Below, in pieces: positions 10,605-22,404 of a stretch of DNA of 64,000 bases (position 1 is its first letter; every line of letters begins with the position of its first letter). The position numbers and the translations under genes were made by a program. The DNA comes from Callorhinus ursinus. Taxonomy: Eukaryota; Chordata; Mammalia; Carnivora; Otariidae. The notes beneath the pieces are model-generated. The model was not told the DNA's origin, did not search any database, and worked only from the letters and a program-made list of their open reading frames with translations. The stretch lies in assembly GCF_003265705.1 (NCBI RefSeq), contig NW_020312827.1, positions 16,306,182 through 16,370,181 of the forward strand, read 5' to 3'.

Positions 10605-11930
10605 CTGGTATGGAACAAAATAACTAACACAATTAGTTTTTCAATAATAAAACAATATTCTGCGAAAATATTCTAGATAAACATTGACAAGTCACTGATA
10701 TTTGTGGCTCTCTCAATGTAAGTTTTTAAGTAACTAGTTTTTTCTCCCACATTTATGACAATGACTTCAAAATTGATCATTCAATCAAAAACTGAAATAT
10801 TTAAAAAATAAAGTTGTAATTTCCAAACTAAAACTTTCTCTTCCCGATTTCACTTTCTACATTACTCACACTAGAAACCTGAAGGATAGACAGTTTGATT
10901 TCTTTCTGTTCTCTCTGCCCCTCTCCATGAAACCATTCACTAAACTATGATATTAACTGCTGCATATTTTTTTTTCAGATTGATTCTTTCATCTCTAAAC
11001 ACTGATCTAAGTGATCATTATTATGTGACTTCTAGTGTCCTTCAACAACCACCTGAGATCCCATGCCTAAGTTCCTCTAACCTACAATTTATTGACTCTG
11101 CTGTCACTAAAGGCATTTTGTGAAAGCAGGTCTTACGACAGATTCTTGCTAAAAAGTCTGGGCGGTGCCCAGTTGCCACAGAATTAAGCAAATTTGTTTC
11201 ATAACTTGCATTAATTCAATTTTATTTTTGGTAGTTGGTTCTGGAGACAAGTTCAAAAAATGGGAAGGTGGAGTGGAAGGTTATCCGTGAAAATGTGAAA
11301 ATACACATCCAAGTGAAGTCTTATACTAGAGGCATTGTATAATTTTTTTTTTTTTTTTGGTCACCTCAAAACAGTCACAATAGGAGTAGAAAACAATAAG
11401 ATGGTGAGAGAATAAAAGAAGTGATGTGTAAAGAGGAAACAATAAAGTATTGACAAGGCAATAATGGTGAAGGAGAGAAAAATGAGGTGACCCAAAGCCC
11501 AGCTCACATCATCAAGGCTGAGAAGAGGACAGCCAGAGTGAAAGCCTCCAGAGAGCAGAATCATTGAGTAGAGAGAACAAATTAGATGATTCTAAAAATA
11601 TATGAGTCATCCTAAGACCAAGTCAAAATGAGACAGGTATTGAGAGAGATCAAGCAGAAGAATGGGAGGCTGGTGGGGATTTGGGCACTGATATTTTTAA
11701 CCATTAAGGGTATCTCTTTGATTATCATCTTCCAAGCAGCAATGCCAAAGATATTGAGAGGATGTGGGTGGAAAATAGATATAAATATTCATTACCATAC
11801 ATCTGTATCCAAATAATGATAAAATGCAAGTCATAGAAAATTATATTTCATATTAATAGGAGTAATAAACTTACTATGATCATGACTAAAACAGATTTCA
11901 AATAAATATACATTGTCTACCAACAAATGT
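10605..11930. other. unassigned DNA
   Basis: Only a T18-like run at 11342-11359 stands out. No MIR, L1 or SINE landmarks, no gene-like frame. Moderately conserved-looking text at 11460-11560 cannot be judged without alignment. Confidence 0.4.
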
Positions 11931-11935
11931 AGTTG

Positions 11936-13334
11936 GTAATGCTGGCAATCATAATGACACCACATAGAGAGCAAAAAATGAACTATGCACATATGGTCAA
12001 CTGATCTTTGACAAGGGTAGTAAGAACACACAATGGGAAATGGATACTCTCATCGACAAATGGTATTGGTAAGTTATTGGACACACACACACACACAAAA
12101 CTGGACCCCTTTCCTACATAAAACTCAACTCTAAATAGATTAAAGACTTAAATATAAGATCTACAACTGTAAAACTCCTATAAGAAAACAGAAACATTTT
12201 TCTTGACATTGGTGTTGGCAATGATTTCTTGAATACGACACCAAAAGCATAGGCAATGAAAACAACATTGACAAGTGGGACTATGTCAAACTAAAACTTT
12301 TTTCACAGCAAAGGAAACAATTGACAAGATGAAAAGGAAACCTACAAAATGGGAGAAATTATTTCTAAACCATATACCCGATAAGTTTATTTCCAAAATA
12401 CATAAAAATCTCCTATAACTCAATAGCAAGATAGTATAAATAATAATAATAATAAAATTTAAAAATGGACAAAGGAACAATAGACATTTCTCCAGAAAAT
12501 CATACAAGTGGCCCACAGGTATAAGAAATGATATTTAACATCATTTATTATTAGGGAAATGCAAACCAAAACTACAGTGAGACAGCACTTCACATCACAC
12601 AACTTAGGACGGCTATTATATAAATAATAATAATAATAACAAATGTTGGTCAGGTTATGGAAAAACTGGAATGCTTGTACTCACTCTTCTCACTATTGGT
12701 GAGAGTGTAAAATGGTTTAGCTGCAGTGGAAAGAAATAGGAGCGTTCTCAAAAAATTATAAATAGAAATAATATGATCTTGTGATACCATTTCTGGGTAC
12801 AATCCAAAAGAACTGGAATCAGGATATTGAAGAGATATAAGCACTCACATGTTCACTGCAACATTACTTATAGTAGCCAAGTTATGAGAACAAGCTAAAA
12901 GTCCACTGATGGGTGAATGGATAAAAAAAAGTGTGGTATATAATACAAAAGAATATCTTCTGTCTTAAAAAAAAAAAAGGAAAATCCTTTAATTTGTGAG
13001 CATGTGGATGAACATGGAGGGCATTTTTTAAGTAAAATAAGCCAGTCGCAAAGGACAAATACTGTAAGTTTCCATCTACATGAAATCTCCAAAATTGTGA
13101 AACTCACAGAAGCAGAGAATATGTTATTGCAAGGGACTGGGGACAGTAAAGAAAAATTGTAGTTTATTGGGCTTAAAGTTTTAGTTATGCTAGATGAGTA
13201 AGGTCTAGATGTATGCTGTACATCAGAGTGCGTATAGTTGACAACACAGTATCATACACTTCAGAATTTATTAAGAGGGAAAATCTCATGTTATGTGTAC
13301 CTACCACAAAAAAATAAATAAAATAAAATAAAGG
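11936..13334 (+). mobile_element. old L1, 3' part of ORF2 plus 3'UTR
   Basis: The order of L1 ORF2 landmarks is kept: 'actgatctttgacaagggt' (11999), 'gacattggtgttggcaatga' (12207), 'gacaagtgggactatgtcaa' (12269), 'caaaatgggagaaattattt' (12345), 'gttggtcaggttatggaaaaac' (12645), 'aagtccactgatgggtgaat' (12899), then a 3'UTR ending with 'ttatgtgtacctaccacaaaaa' and an A-rich tail. Many stops interrupt the frame. A (CA)9 microsatellite interrupts at 12090-12107 and an A12 run at 12966. Confidence 0.85.
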
Positions 13335-13516
13335 GAAACAAGGAAACTCTGGGAGATGTTGGATGCATCTACTACCTTAATTGTGGTGATGGTTTCATAG
13401 ATGTTTGCATATGTCCAAACTCATCAAACTGAACACACTAAATATGTGCAGTTATACTCAATTGTACACCAATATATCAATTTGTATATCAATTATACCT
13501 CAAGAAAGCTATTTAA
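13335..13516 (+). mobile_element. second L1 3'UTR end abutting the first
   Basis: 'aattgtggtgatggtttcat', 'aactcatcaaactgaacac', 'aaatatgtgcagtt' and a terminal 'atcaattatacctcaagaaagct' form the 3' end of a different old L1 subfamily. It lies just after the A-rich tail of the preceding element, so two separate L1 events are stacked head to tail. Confidence 0.7.
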
Positions 13517-13519
13517 AAG

Positions 13520-13845
13520 AGTGAAATATTCTGTTAGAAAGAAAAATGTTTCACTGAGATGCATTTTCTTTTTTTTAAGGATCTACTGTATGTACCGCTA
13601 TAAATCCACAGCTTCCAAACCCTCAATGTTAAGATAAAGGCACTGAGGTCATCAACAGCTTCACTGATCTAATTTTAACAAGTCTTAAAGTCACTTTAAC
13701 CTGTCAAAATGTTTTAATGACAAAAACTACGTTTCCCAATAAATAAAGTGTTACATTGTTTTTGTTTTTTAATAGTCTACATATAAAAGGACCCCACTCT
13801 GGTGTAAATTATAAGCTAAAAGGAAAATAAGAAGATATATGTGTA
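13520..13845. other. unassigned AT-rich DNA
   Basis: No recognisable element or gene. Confidence 0.4.
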
Positions 13846-13847
13846 AT

Positions 13848-13849
13848 GT

Positions 13850-13882
<33 letters not shown>

Positions 13883-14034
13883 AAAAGAAAGAAAGAAAGA
13901 AGGAAAGAAAGAAAAGAAAGAAAAGAAAAAAAGGAAGGGAAAGAGAAAGGGAGGGAGGGAGGAAGACAGAGAAAGGAAAGGAACGAAAGGGGGAGGAAGG
14001 AGGGAAGAAAAGAAGGAAGGAAAGAAAGAAACAC
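13848..14034 (+). repeat. (GAAA)n / GGAA purine microsatellite
   Basis: About 185 bp of GAAA units with GGAA and GGGA variants, nearly pure purine on the plus strand. Open frames on both strands here are Lys/Arg/Glu or Phe/Ser/Leu runs and are not genes. Confidence 0.95.
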
Positions 14035-14133
14035 AGAATAAATTGAGTTGTGATGCAAATTTTCATCAGATAAGTGTTCAAAATTTGAGAAAAGAGAAAA
14101 AATCACCTTGTCCCAGAGCAGTTAAAAGTTGTT

Positions 14134-14960
<827 letters not shown>

Positions 14961-15039
14961 AGATTGAACTTTTGAAGATAGAGATCACAGCTATAATCCG
15001 TAACCCCAAAATCTCAACTTTTAAGAAACTTTTCTCTAA

Positions 15040-15300
15040 TAACATTTTTATATTGCAATTAGAGGTGTAAATTGAAAAATTAGAAACAACATTCCAAACA
15101 TCACTGACTTCTTCTTACCAATAACGGAGGCCAGAAGATAATAAAAAGAGATATTTAAAGTTCTAACAAGCTACTTGTAAAGCAAATAGATGAAAAAATA
15201 TCTATAAGAAGTAATGGCCGACTTCGCATCTACAATAAGAGATTTAATAATAAAATACAGTCATATCAGTCTAGAATTTAGTATCCAGCTAGAACGGAAG
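15040..15300 (+). mobile_element. old L1M/HAL1-like fragment
   Basis: 'ttagtatccagctagaacg' (15277) and the preceding AT-rich text resemble the 'atacccagcaaaaatatcctt' region of old L1/HAL1 elements. Strongly decayed. Confidence 0.45.
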
Positions 15301-15493
15301 TAAAATTAACACAGTCTTCATACATATCAACAATGAGTTTATGACTCATAAAATTTTGTTGAAAAATGTTCACAGAATCCTATGGAAATGCAATAAAGGA
15401 AAAGAGCTGGATGTAAGTAACAACAGTGAGAGTATCATTTCTAGGTAACAGTACATTAGACAATTCAGTAAAACATTCCTGTTGATGTAACTA

Positions 15494-15999
15494 CAGATCT
15501 TTCTTGACTTAACATGGGGCTGCATCCCAGTAAAAGCACTGTAAGTTGAAAATATCATTAAGTTGAAAATGCCTTTAATACATCCAACCTACTGAACATC
15601 ACAACTTAACCTAGCCAAACTTAAGCATGGTCAGAACACTTAACGTTAGCCTACAGTTGGGCAAAATCATCTAACACAAAGCTTATTTTATAATAAAGTG
15701 TTGGCTATCTCATGTAACTCATTAAATGCTGTACTGAAAGGGAAAAACAGAATGGTCATTGGGGTACAGAATAGTTGTCCATATACTGGTTGCTTACTCT
15801 CATCGTCATGCGGCTGACTGGGAGCTGAGGCTCGCTGCCATTGCCCAGCATCATGAAAGAGGATAATACTGTATATCGCCCACTATCCCAAGAAAAGATT
15901 AAATTTTGAAGTAAGTTTTATACTGAATGCATGTCACTTTCACAACATCATAAAGTCAAAAAATGGTGAGTCAAACCATTAAAAGTTGGAGACCGTCTG
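15494..15999 (+). mobile_element. Tigger-type (TcMar) MITE, near complete
   Basis: It opens CAGATCTTTCTTGACTTAAC and closes with GGAGACCGTCTG, flanked by TA dinucleotides (15492-15493 and 16000-16001), as mariner/Tigger elements are. Interior landmarks include 'gtaagttgaaaatatcatta', 'ttagcctacagttgggcaaa', 'tataataaagtgttggctat' and 'ctgtactgaaagggaaaaac'. Non-autonomous; no transposase frame. Confidence 0.8.
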
Positions 16000-16089
16000 T
16001 AATAAATTTGGGCATGTATATAGGAAATATTTGGATGAATGCATTAGAGATCTAATAAACCAACTAAGATTTATAGGGACTTTTTTTTA

Positions 16090-16640
16090 AGGATCATCTA
16101 AGCCTTATTATACACAAATTCCTCCAGAAAACTAGAGAGGGAAATCTCTTCAAATTTGTGTGAGTTTAGCATTATATTGAAATTAGTATTTCACAAGCAC
16201 AATATAAAATCCTAAAATGCTAAGTAATAGTAAACAAAATTCAGTAATGGTAACAAAACACTTAAAGATTAAAAAAAAATGTTGCCAATGCAGAAAAGCA
16301 TTCCATAAAATTTAATATCCATTTATAATTTTGTAAGTTGTAATACAAGGAAATATTTTAACATGATAAAGATAACCAAAGCAATATGACAAACATTATA
16401 TTATTGGTAAAATATTAGAAATACTTGCATTAAAGTCAGGAAAAAGCCATGACACTTAATCTACCAGAACCCAAGGTCTATTATGATATATGATGCTTAA
16501 AATAGCATAGCACTGTTTGGAATAGACAGATATTGTAATAGAATAAAGAATCAAAAAATAGAAGCAAGCATATATCAGATATTATGTATGTAGGTGTACG
16601 AACAGGTGCTGATACACTAAATATCTATATATACACAAAC
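16090..16640 (+). mobile_element. old L1 ORF2 fragments
   Basis: 'tgttgccaatgcagaaaagc' (16280) followed by 'attccataaaatttaatatcc' corresponds to the ORF2 DAEKAFDKIQ region, and 'attaaagtcaggaaaaagcc' (16430) to the following 'ttaagatcaggaacaagaca' box. Many gaps and stops. Confidence 0.55.
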
Positions 16641-16680
16641 AGCTAACATAAGCATGGATGAATCAGTATGTGATGTACGG

Positions 16681-17859
16681 AGTAATGTCAGCCAAATGGC
16701 AAACTAAGAGATTCCCCATTCATATACCCCTTCAGCGAAAAGAATGTGGCAGTCACCCATGGTCAAAAGTGCCTTTGTGGGATCCAGGTAGGAGATTTGT
16801 AGTTCAGGTAGGACTTGGCTACAGTCCCATTTGGCCTTGGTCCTGGTCACCAGCACCATATGTGAAGGGACCTGAGGAGAGTCACATCCACACATGCCTC
16901 AAGTAATAGACCTTGTTCCTGGCTGCGGACACTGAAGTGGCCTGTAACTCAACTTCAGTCCCTCTTTAAGCCCACCCATCTCAGCTCAATTGTAGATTAT
17001 GATAGCGCTCTGTAACTGGGCTGCCGCCCCTCCCAGCCACAGTCCGTTTGCAGTCCAGTCAGCACAAGGTCCTATCTGCATCCCCAGAGATTCTGAAAGG
17101 GCACTGTACTTGGCTCCACCCCCTCCCAGTCATGGGCAATGGGCTCCTCCTTCTGCCTCAGGGACTTGGTGGGAGACATTCTTTTCTGTGCCTCCAGAGC
17201 CAGGTAAGCAGCCCTCAGTCTTGGTTGTGGACCCTGAAGCAGTGCTTGGACTCAGTCCCAGCCCTTCTCAGCCATCACCTGGGGCAGTTCCTCCCACCTT
17301 GGGACCCACCCAGTGACCTGGCAGGGCCCCTCCCAGGGAACTTGTGGCAAGCCTCACGCATCCATGCACCTGATGATAGGTTCACTGTCTGAGTACCTCC
17401 TTTTGGACCTTGAAGTGGACCTTGTCCCAGGGCCACCCTATTGACCAAAGTCCTGGAGGCAGTCCCATCCCCCACAGAGACCAGACAGGACCCACACCTG
17501 CCTAAGTACCTGGTCACAAGCTTGCCAACAGCGGACTCCACTGTAGATCCAGTAACAACATTGCAACCTGGCTTCAACCTAGTGTGACTGATTCCAGAGG
17601 TATGGGGGATCTGGTGTATAGAGTGGTGAGTATAATTAGTGGTTATATTGTATACTTAAAAGTTGCTAAGAAAGTAGACCTTAAATGTTCTCACCACACA
17701 GGTACAAAAGGTAAATATGTGAACTAATGAATCTGTTAGCTGACCTTATGGTGTTAATCATTTTACAATATATACATACACCAAAGTAACATGTTGTACA
17801 CCTTAAACTTGCATAATGCTATATGTCAATATTATTGCAAGAAAGCTGGGAAAACAAAA
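16681..17859 (+). mobile_element. ORF-less L1: 5'UTR-like GC block joined to L1 3'UTR
   Basis: The left edge, 'tcagccaaatggcaaactaa', resembles the first bases of full-length L1 (AAGATGGCGGACTAGGA-like). About 890 bp of GC-rich DNA follows, with loosely repeated blocks (variants of 'gacactgaagtggcc', 'gaccctgaagcagtg', 'gaccttgaagtggac' and 'ctcccagccac/ctcccagtcat'). At about 17578 it joins an L1 3'UTR ('gtgactgattccagaggtat', 'gtagaccttaaatgttctc', 'gttgtacaccttaaac'). No ORF1 or ORF2 lies between. Imperfect repeats TGTGATGTACGG (16669-16680) and TGTGATGCATGG (17860-17871) may be the target-site duplication of the whole unit. Open frames of 100-114 codons in the GC block are on both strands and look like composition effects. 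Confidence 0.55.
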
Positions 17860-17872
17860 TGTGATGCATGGG

Positions 17873-18136
17873 AAATTGTTTATGTGCTGGATAAAATGTC
17901 AGTTTTTACTCATGATAAATGTCAAATTAAATAAAGACATAAATGTGAAAAGAAAAAAAGAAATTTGCATAAGATAACATAAGAGATTATTTTTATGACC
18001 TCAAAGCAGAGGGAAGGATTTCAAAAAGAAAACACATAAAGCACAAATCATCTAAGGAAAAAAAAATGCTACTATATTGGACTACATTAAAATGGTGGAG
18101 TTCTTTATGACAAAAGATAGTAGTATAACCAATGTT
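17873..18136. other. unassigned A-rich DNA
   Basis: A-rich, no landmarks beyond short A runs; possibly more L1 debris. Confidence 0.35.
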
Positions 18137-18372
18137 AGAAAACAAGTCACAGGGGTGCCTGGGTGGCTCAGTTATTAAACATCTGCCTTCGGCTCAGGTA
18201 ATGATTCCAGGGTCCTGGGATCGAGCCCCGCATCAGGCTCCCTGCTCTGCAGGAAGCCGGCTTCTCCCTCTCCCACTCCCCCTGCTTGTGTTCCCTCTCT
18301 TGCTGTGTCTTTCTCTGTCAAATAAATAAATAAAATCTTTAAAAAAATAGAAAGAAAGAAAACAAGTCACAG
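18137..18372 (+). mobile_element. Can-SINE, plus orientation, intact TSD
   Basis: Perfect 16-bp target-site duplications AGAAAACAAGTCACAG (18137-18152 and 18357-18372) bracket a full-length copy that begins GGGGTGCCTGGGTGGCTCAG and ends 'caaataaataaataaaatcttt' plus an A tail. Perfect duplications imply a fairly recent insertion. Confidence 0.97.
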
Positions 18373-18778
18373 ACTTGGAAAGGATATTTTGAAATGTTTA
18401 GGGGTAAAAGAATTAGTATACAACACATATAAGGAATCTACACATAATGAAATAGATAAATTTAAGTCAATAAAATCATAAAAAGGATATGAACGGCTAA
18501 AACAGAAATGAAAACCCTGCAATACCTTAACTGTATTAATACATGCTCAATTTTTCTAATGTTAGGTGAAATAAAATTGATAAAACACTGGTAGAAATAA
18601 ACTGGTAGAAAATCAAATTTTAGAAAGACCATATAAGACTATATTGCTACAATATATAGTAGAGTCCAATTTTTAATATCTAGTAATATTGAAAAGGCTA
18701 ACAACCCACCAATTCCCATGACAAAATTTCTGCATTTGTTAAATTTGAGTAGTAGGTACATAGGTTTTCTCTGTTTTC

Positions 18779-19249
18779 ATAATGATACTTTAAAAAAAAA
18801 TTTTAAGGATTTTTTTTTTTTTATTTGAGAGAGAGAATGAGAGATAGAGAGCACGAGCGGGAAGAGGGTCGAGGGAGAAGCAGACTCCTTGCCGAGCAGG
18901 GAGCCCGATGTGGGACTCGATCCCGGGACTCCAGGATCATGACCTGAGCCGAAGGCAGTCGCTTAACCAACTGAGCCACCCAGGCACCCTAAAAAATTTT
19001 TTCATTTGACACTTTTTTCATAATTTTTCATTTTGATATTTTTTCATAATGATACTTTTTAAAAATCCAACTTTAGAACTCATGAGCCATTAAATTGAGG
19101 AAATGCAATAATCTTTCATAATGATTTTTTTCATAATGATACTTTTAATTTTTCATAATGATACTTTTTAATTTTTTTCATAATGATACTTTTTAAAAAG
19201 CCAACTTTTAAAACTCATGAACCATTAGATTGAGGAAATGCAATAATCT
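18779..19249. repeat. local tandem duplication with six 'cataatgat' units, split by a Can-SINE
   Basis: A unit of about 75 bp ('cataatgatactttttaaaa' ... 'gaggaaatgcaataatct') occurs at about 19041-19114 and again at 19175-19249. The shorter motif CATAATGAT(ACTTTT) occurs near 18779, 19045, 19117, 19132, 19154 and 19179. The copy at 18779 is cut off from the rest by the SINE at 18805-18990. The block looks like replication-slippage duplication in T-rich DNA. Confidence 0.8.
18805..18990 (-). mobile_element. Can-SINE, minus orientation
   Basis: A T-rich tail complement at the left, GA-rich (gagagagaatgagaga) middle, 'gatcatgacctgagccgaag' and the terminal 'tgagccacccaggcaccct'. A-rich/T-rich flanks (about 18792-18804 and 18991-19002) may be the target duplication. 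Confidence 0.96.
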
Positions 19250-19254
19250 CTTGA

Positions 19255-20695
19255 CTGAATAAGGTGTAAAATGGGGGGTGGGGACACACCTGAGGTCTCC
19301 TGACTTGAGAGCATATGCAGTAGGAATCCTATTCCCTGAATATTAATTCCTCTTTGGGGACATACCAAGATGCTTATGGAAATGACTCAAAATGACTCCA
19401 GGCTTATTAAACACTCTTTAAAGTATTAGAAATAGGTATGTAATTAACATTTGCCCAAACAACCATTTATGACTTAATGTTTGTTCAAATTGTTTACCAT
19501 CTTTCTACTAATCTAATATTTACACCCTTATTAATAGCATCCTCTCACGGTATGAAAATATCTCTATTTCTGAGACAAACATAGTATAATAGGAATGATT
19601 CCTTTGTATTTTCACAAGAAACTGATGATAAAATTAGGACTTCGCCAGCCCCAAATCTTCGCCACTCTTCCCACAACTTCCAGTTTGTGACAATGCATTT
19701 ACCAAGAACAGTACTGGTGACAGATACCTTACTACCGTGAAATGTTTGGAAATGCTATCCTCATCATATGTATGGTAACCTACGTTAGCCTATGTATGAA
19801 GTTATTAAGGTGATAAGTGATGGTACACTGACTTTGCTAGGACAAGCTGGGTTCGTTTCTATTGGCCTGGGATATCAACAGTTAGCATCTGTTCTGGATT
19901 TTTATTATCTTTTAAATAAAGCCTTATTATTGCATTATTGCATTTTGGTTATTATTACACTCTAATGAATTAAGATGGGTTTGGTAATACTCCCAGTGTC
20001 TCACATGGTTTCCATTAATAATTTGGGAGAATCAAATACATTAAGTACATTTCTCACTTTAACAGGCTTTTATATGGAAAGGATGATTAGCTATATCCAT
20101 CCTTTTTCTCTCTGCCCTTTCCCTAAAGTACTATACCCCTTTTTAAGGACATGATGTGTAATACTTGAAAAAAAGAACAAGTAAGCTCAGACAGCAGCAG
20201 TGAGGGAGAGTTAACTCTTGTGTTTTCTTAGGAGAGAGGGGGCTGAAATCCGTTCTTCAGCCAGCTGGGGTGAAGCCACTTGCACCAGCTACTTACATCA
20301 CTGTCCATGCCACATCCTGCAGAGTACGCAAGTTTGCCTGGTTCGATGGGTCAGTGGAAAATATGGATAATTACAGATTTGGTTTCTCCGAGATATGTGT
20401 GGAAATACAGGCTTGGCTGTTCTGCTGTCAAACGGAGAGAGCTCTCTGAACACAGTTGCTGTAGTGCTTATTTTGACTTTTTTTACATGACATCATTCTA
20501 ATGCTATTTATTTCATTGTGTGCTAACACATTTTATTTTTACAAGAACTCTTTTGATCACAATGAATGCAAGAAAACAAAAGTAAACATTTGAGGAAAAA
20601 TTAGGCGCTAAATTTCTATTTCTCCAGAAAGTTGAGGGTAAATGTGTTTCTGTGCAAATGTCAGTTAACCTTTCCCATACTGCATGAGGGGTGTG
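19255..20695. other. unassigned DNA, partly unique-looking
   Basis: No repeat family recognised. The part at 20165-20480 is less AT-rich and has no simple repeats. The 73-codon frame at 20280-20501 within it has no family resemblance and no splice or start context that would make it a gene. Confidence 0.4.
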
Positions 20696-20697
20696 GT

Positions 20698-21203
20698 GAT
20701 AGCTACTGCTTGAAATGAAGAATGGTCACGCCGCTGAGAAGGTGTGTGATCTCTGCCTCTGCTAGTCCTACCATGTATATAGTCTTCTCCACACAAAGGT
20801 CGGGCAGCAGGACAAATAGCAGAAGAGACAGCATGTCATCGTCCACATTAGGTGAGAAAAGACTGTTTCATCTTGAGCACCTTCTCTCTCTCTCTCTCTC
20901 TGCTCTGGGGAAAACAGCTGCGGTGAAGAGGCCCACATGGGAGAGACTAAAGCCTCTGGCCAGGAGCCAGACAGGAACTGTGGCCTGCCAGCTACCACGG
21001 AAGTGAGCTTGGTAGCAAATTCTCCAGCCCTAGGTGAGTCTTGAAATAACTACAGACTCTGCCCACAGCCTGATGGCAACCTTGTGAGAGATCTGGAGCC
21101 AGAACCATCCATCTGTTCCTGGATTTTCAGCATTCAAAAACTGAGTTGTTTCAACTTAAATTTTGAGAAGATGTGTTATGCAGCAATAGATAACTAATAC
21201 ACT
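20698..21203 (+). mobile_element. MaLR-like LTR
   Basis: Landmarks of a MaLR-type LTR: a (CT)n-'gctctgggg' box at 20884-20910, 'agaggcccacatgggagaga' at 20927, 'tctccagccctaggtgagtc' at 21021, 'tgagagatctggagccagaacc' at 21085 and a terminal 'tatgcagcaatagataactaatac' at 21177. Subfamily not assigned. Open frames on both strands are incidental. Confidence 0.6.
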
Positions 21204-21206
21204 GTT

Positions 21207-21462
21207 TAAAAGAGACTATGACCAAAAAAAAAAAAAAAAAAAAGGCGCCTGGGTGGCTCAGTTGGTTAAGTGACTGCCTTAGGCTCAGGTCATGATCCTG
21301 GAGTCCCGGGATGGAGTTCCGCCTCGGGCTCCCTGCTCAGCGGAGAGTCTGCTTCTCCCTCTGGCCCTCCCCCTTCTCGTGCTCGCTCTCTCTCTCATTC
21401 TCTCTCTATCTCAAATGAATAAATAAAATCTTAAAAAAAATAAAAATAAAAGAGACTATGAC
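21207..21462 (+). mobile_element. Can-SINE with extra 5' poly(A) inside its TSD
   Basis: A perfect 16-bp duplication TAAAAGAGACTATGAC (21207-21222 and 21447-21462) surrounds C-A(n) (21223-21243) and then a full SINE starting GGCGCCTGGGTGGCTCAG at 21244 with its normal 3' A-rich tail. The 5' A tract lies between the left duplication and the SINE start, which is not the usual structure. Confidence 0.95.
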
Positions 21463-21618
21463 GAGCACAATTATTGAACATGTATAGATATGGAACGTGC
21501 ATTTACACACCATCCGCTGAAGCTTGACATTTCACTTACATCAGGCGACTGTTCTAAATTAATTTCTCTCATTTTCCAGTTCAAGTTTTCCTGTGAATGC
21601 ACCAGAAAATAAAAAAAA

Positions 21619-21837
21619 GTATACATATATTTTTTTAAGATTTTATTTATTTATTTGACAGAAAGAGACACAGCGAGAGAGGGAACACAAGCAGGGGGAG
21701 TGGGAGAGGGAGAAGCAGGCTTCTGGCTGAGCAGGGAGCCCGATGCGGAACTCGATCCCAGGACCCTGGGATCATGACCTGAGCTGAAGGCGGACCCTTA
21801 ACAACTGAGCCACCCAGGCACCCCTATGTATACATAT
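21619..21837 (-). mobile_element. Can-SINE, minus orientation
   Basis: Target duplication GTATACATAT at 21619-21628 and 21828-21837. Between them lie 'aagattttatttatttattt', a GA-rich stretch, 'ggatcatgacctgagctgaa' and 'tgagccacccaggcacccc'. Confidence 0.96.
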
Positions 21838-21839
21838 TT

Positions 21840-22400
21840 CTTAATGTGTTAGATCATTAGCAGAAGAACTTTGCAAACAGATATACCAGTTTTATGTCAC
21901 TCTATGAGATGATTTGAGTAGAAAATTGATTAATTTTTTAATGGTTATATTTTTTTAATTCTATTAATGGAATTAGATTTTTTTGAAATGCATTTTGCTG
22001 AAGACAAAACATTATCTTGAATGCTGTTGTAATTCAGTTAAAAAGTTCAATAGATTATAGAATTATTTGGCTTTGAGGTGAAATATGCATATTAATTTCA
22101 ATTTAAAGTAAAAAAAAATTCAGAAAATTAGTCTGAAAATGATGGAGTAAATGGAAATTAAGAAATTTTGGAGCAGAAATATACTTAAGAATTTATTTTT
22201 TGTGTGTAGACATAACTTGTAACTGTGTCTAGAGAAACTGCAGTGTTCTAATAACTAACCTATAGTTGTCCATATTTATAATTATTTAATATGTATAAAT
22301 TTAGGATAACTAAACCAGAAAAGTTTGGTGATGAAGCTGATGTTGAATACCAAAATGTACTTCAAAAATACATACATATTTTCTCATTCCTTTGTTTGTT
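21840..22400. other. unassigned AT-rich DNA
   Basis: Strongly AT-rich with no landmarks. Confidence 0.4.
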
Positions 22401-22404
22401 TTTT

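Noticed and set aside
16999..17577. Frames of 100-114 codons on both strands in the GC block, possible exon
   Set aside because: Competing frames on both strands, no splice pattern, and direct continuity with an L1 3'UTR favour a repeat origin.
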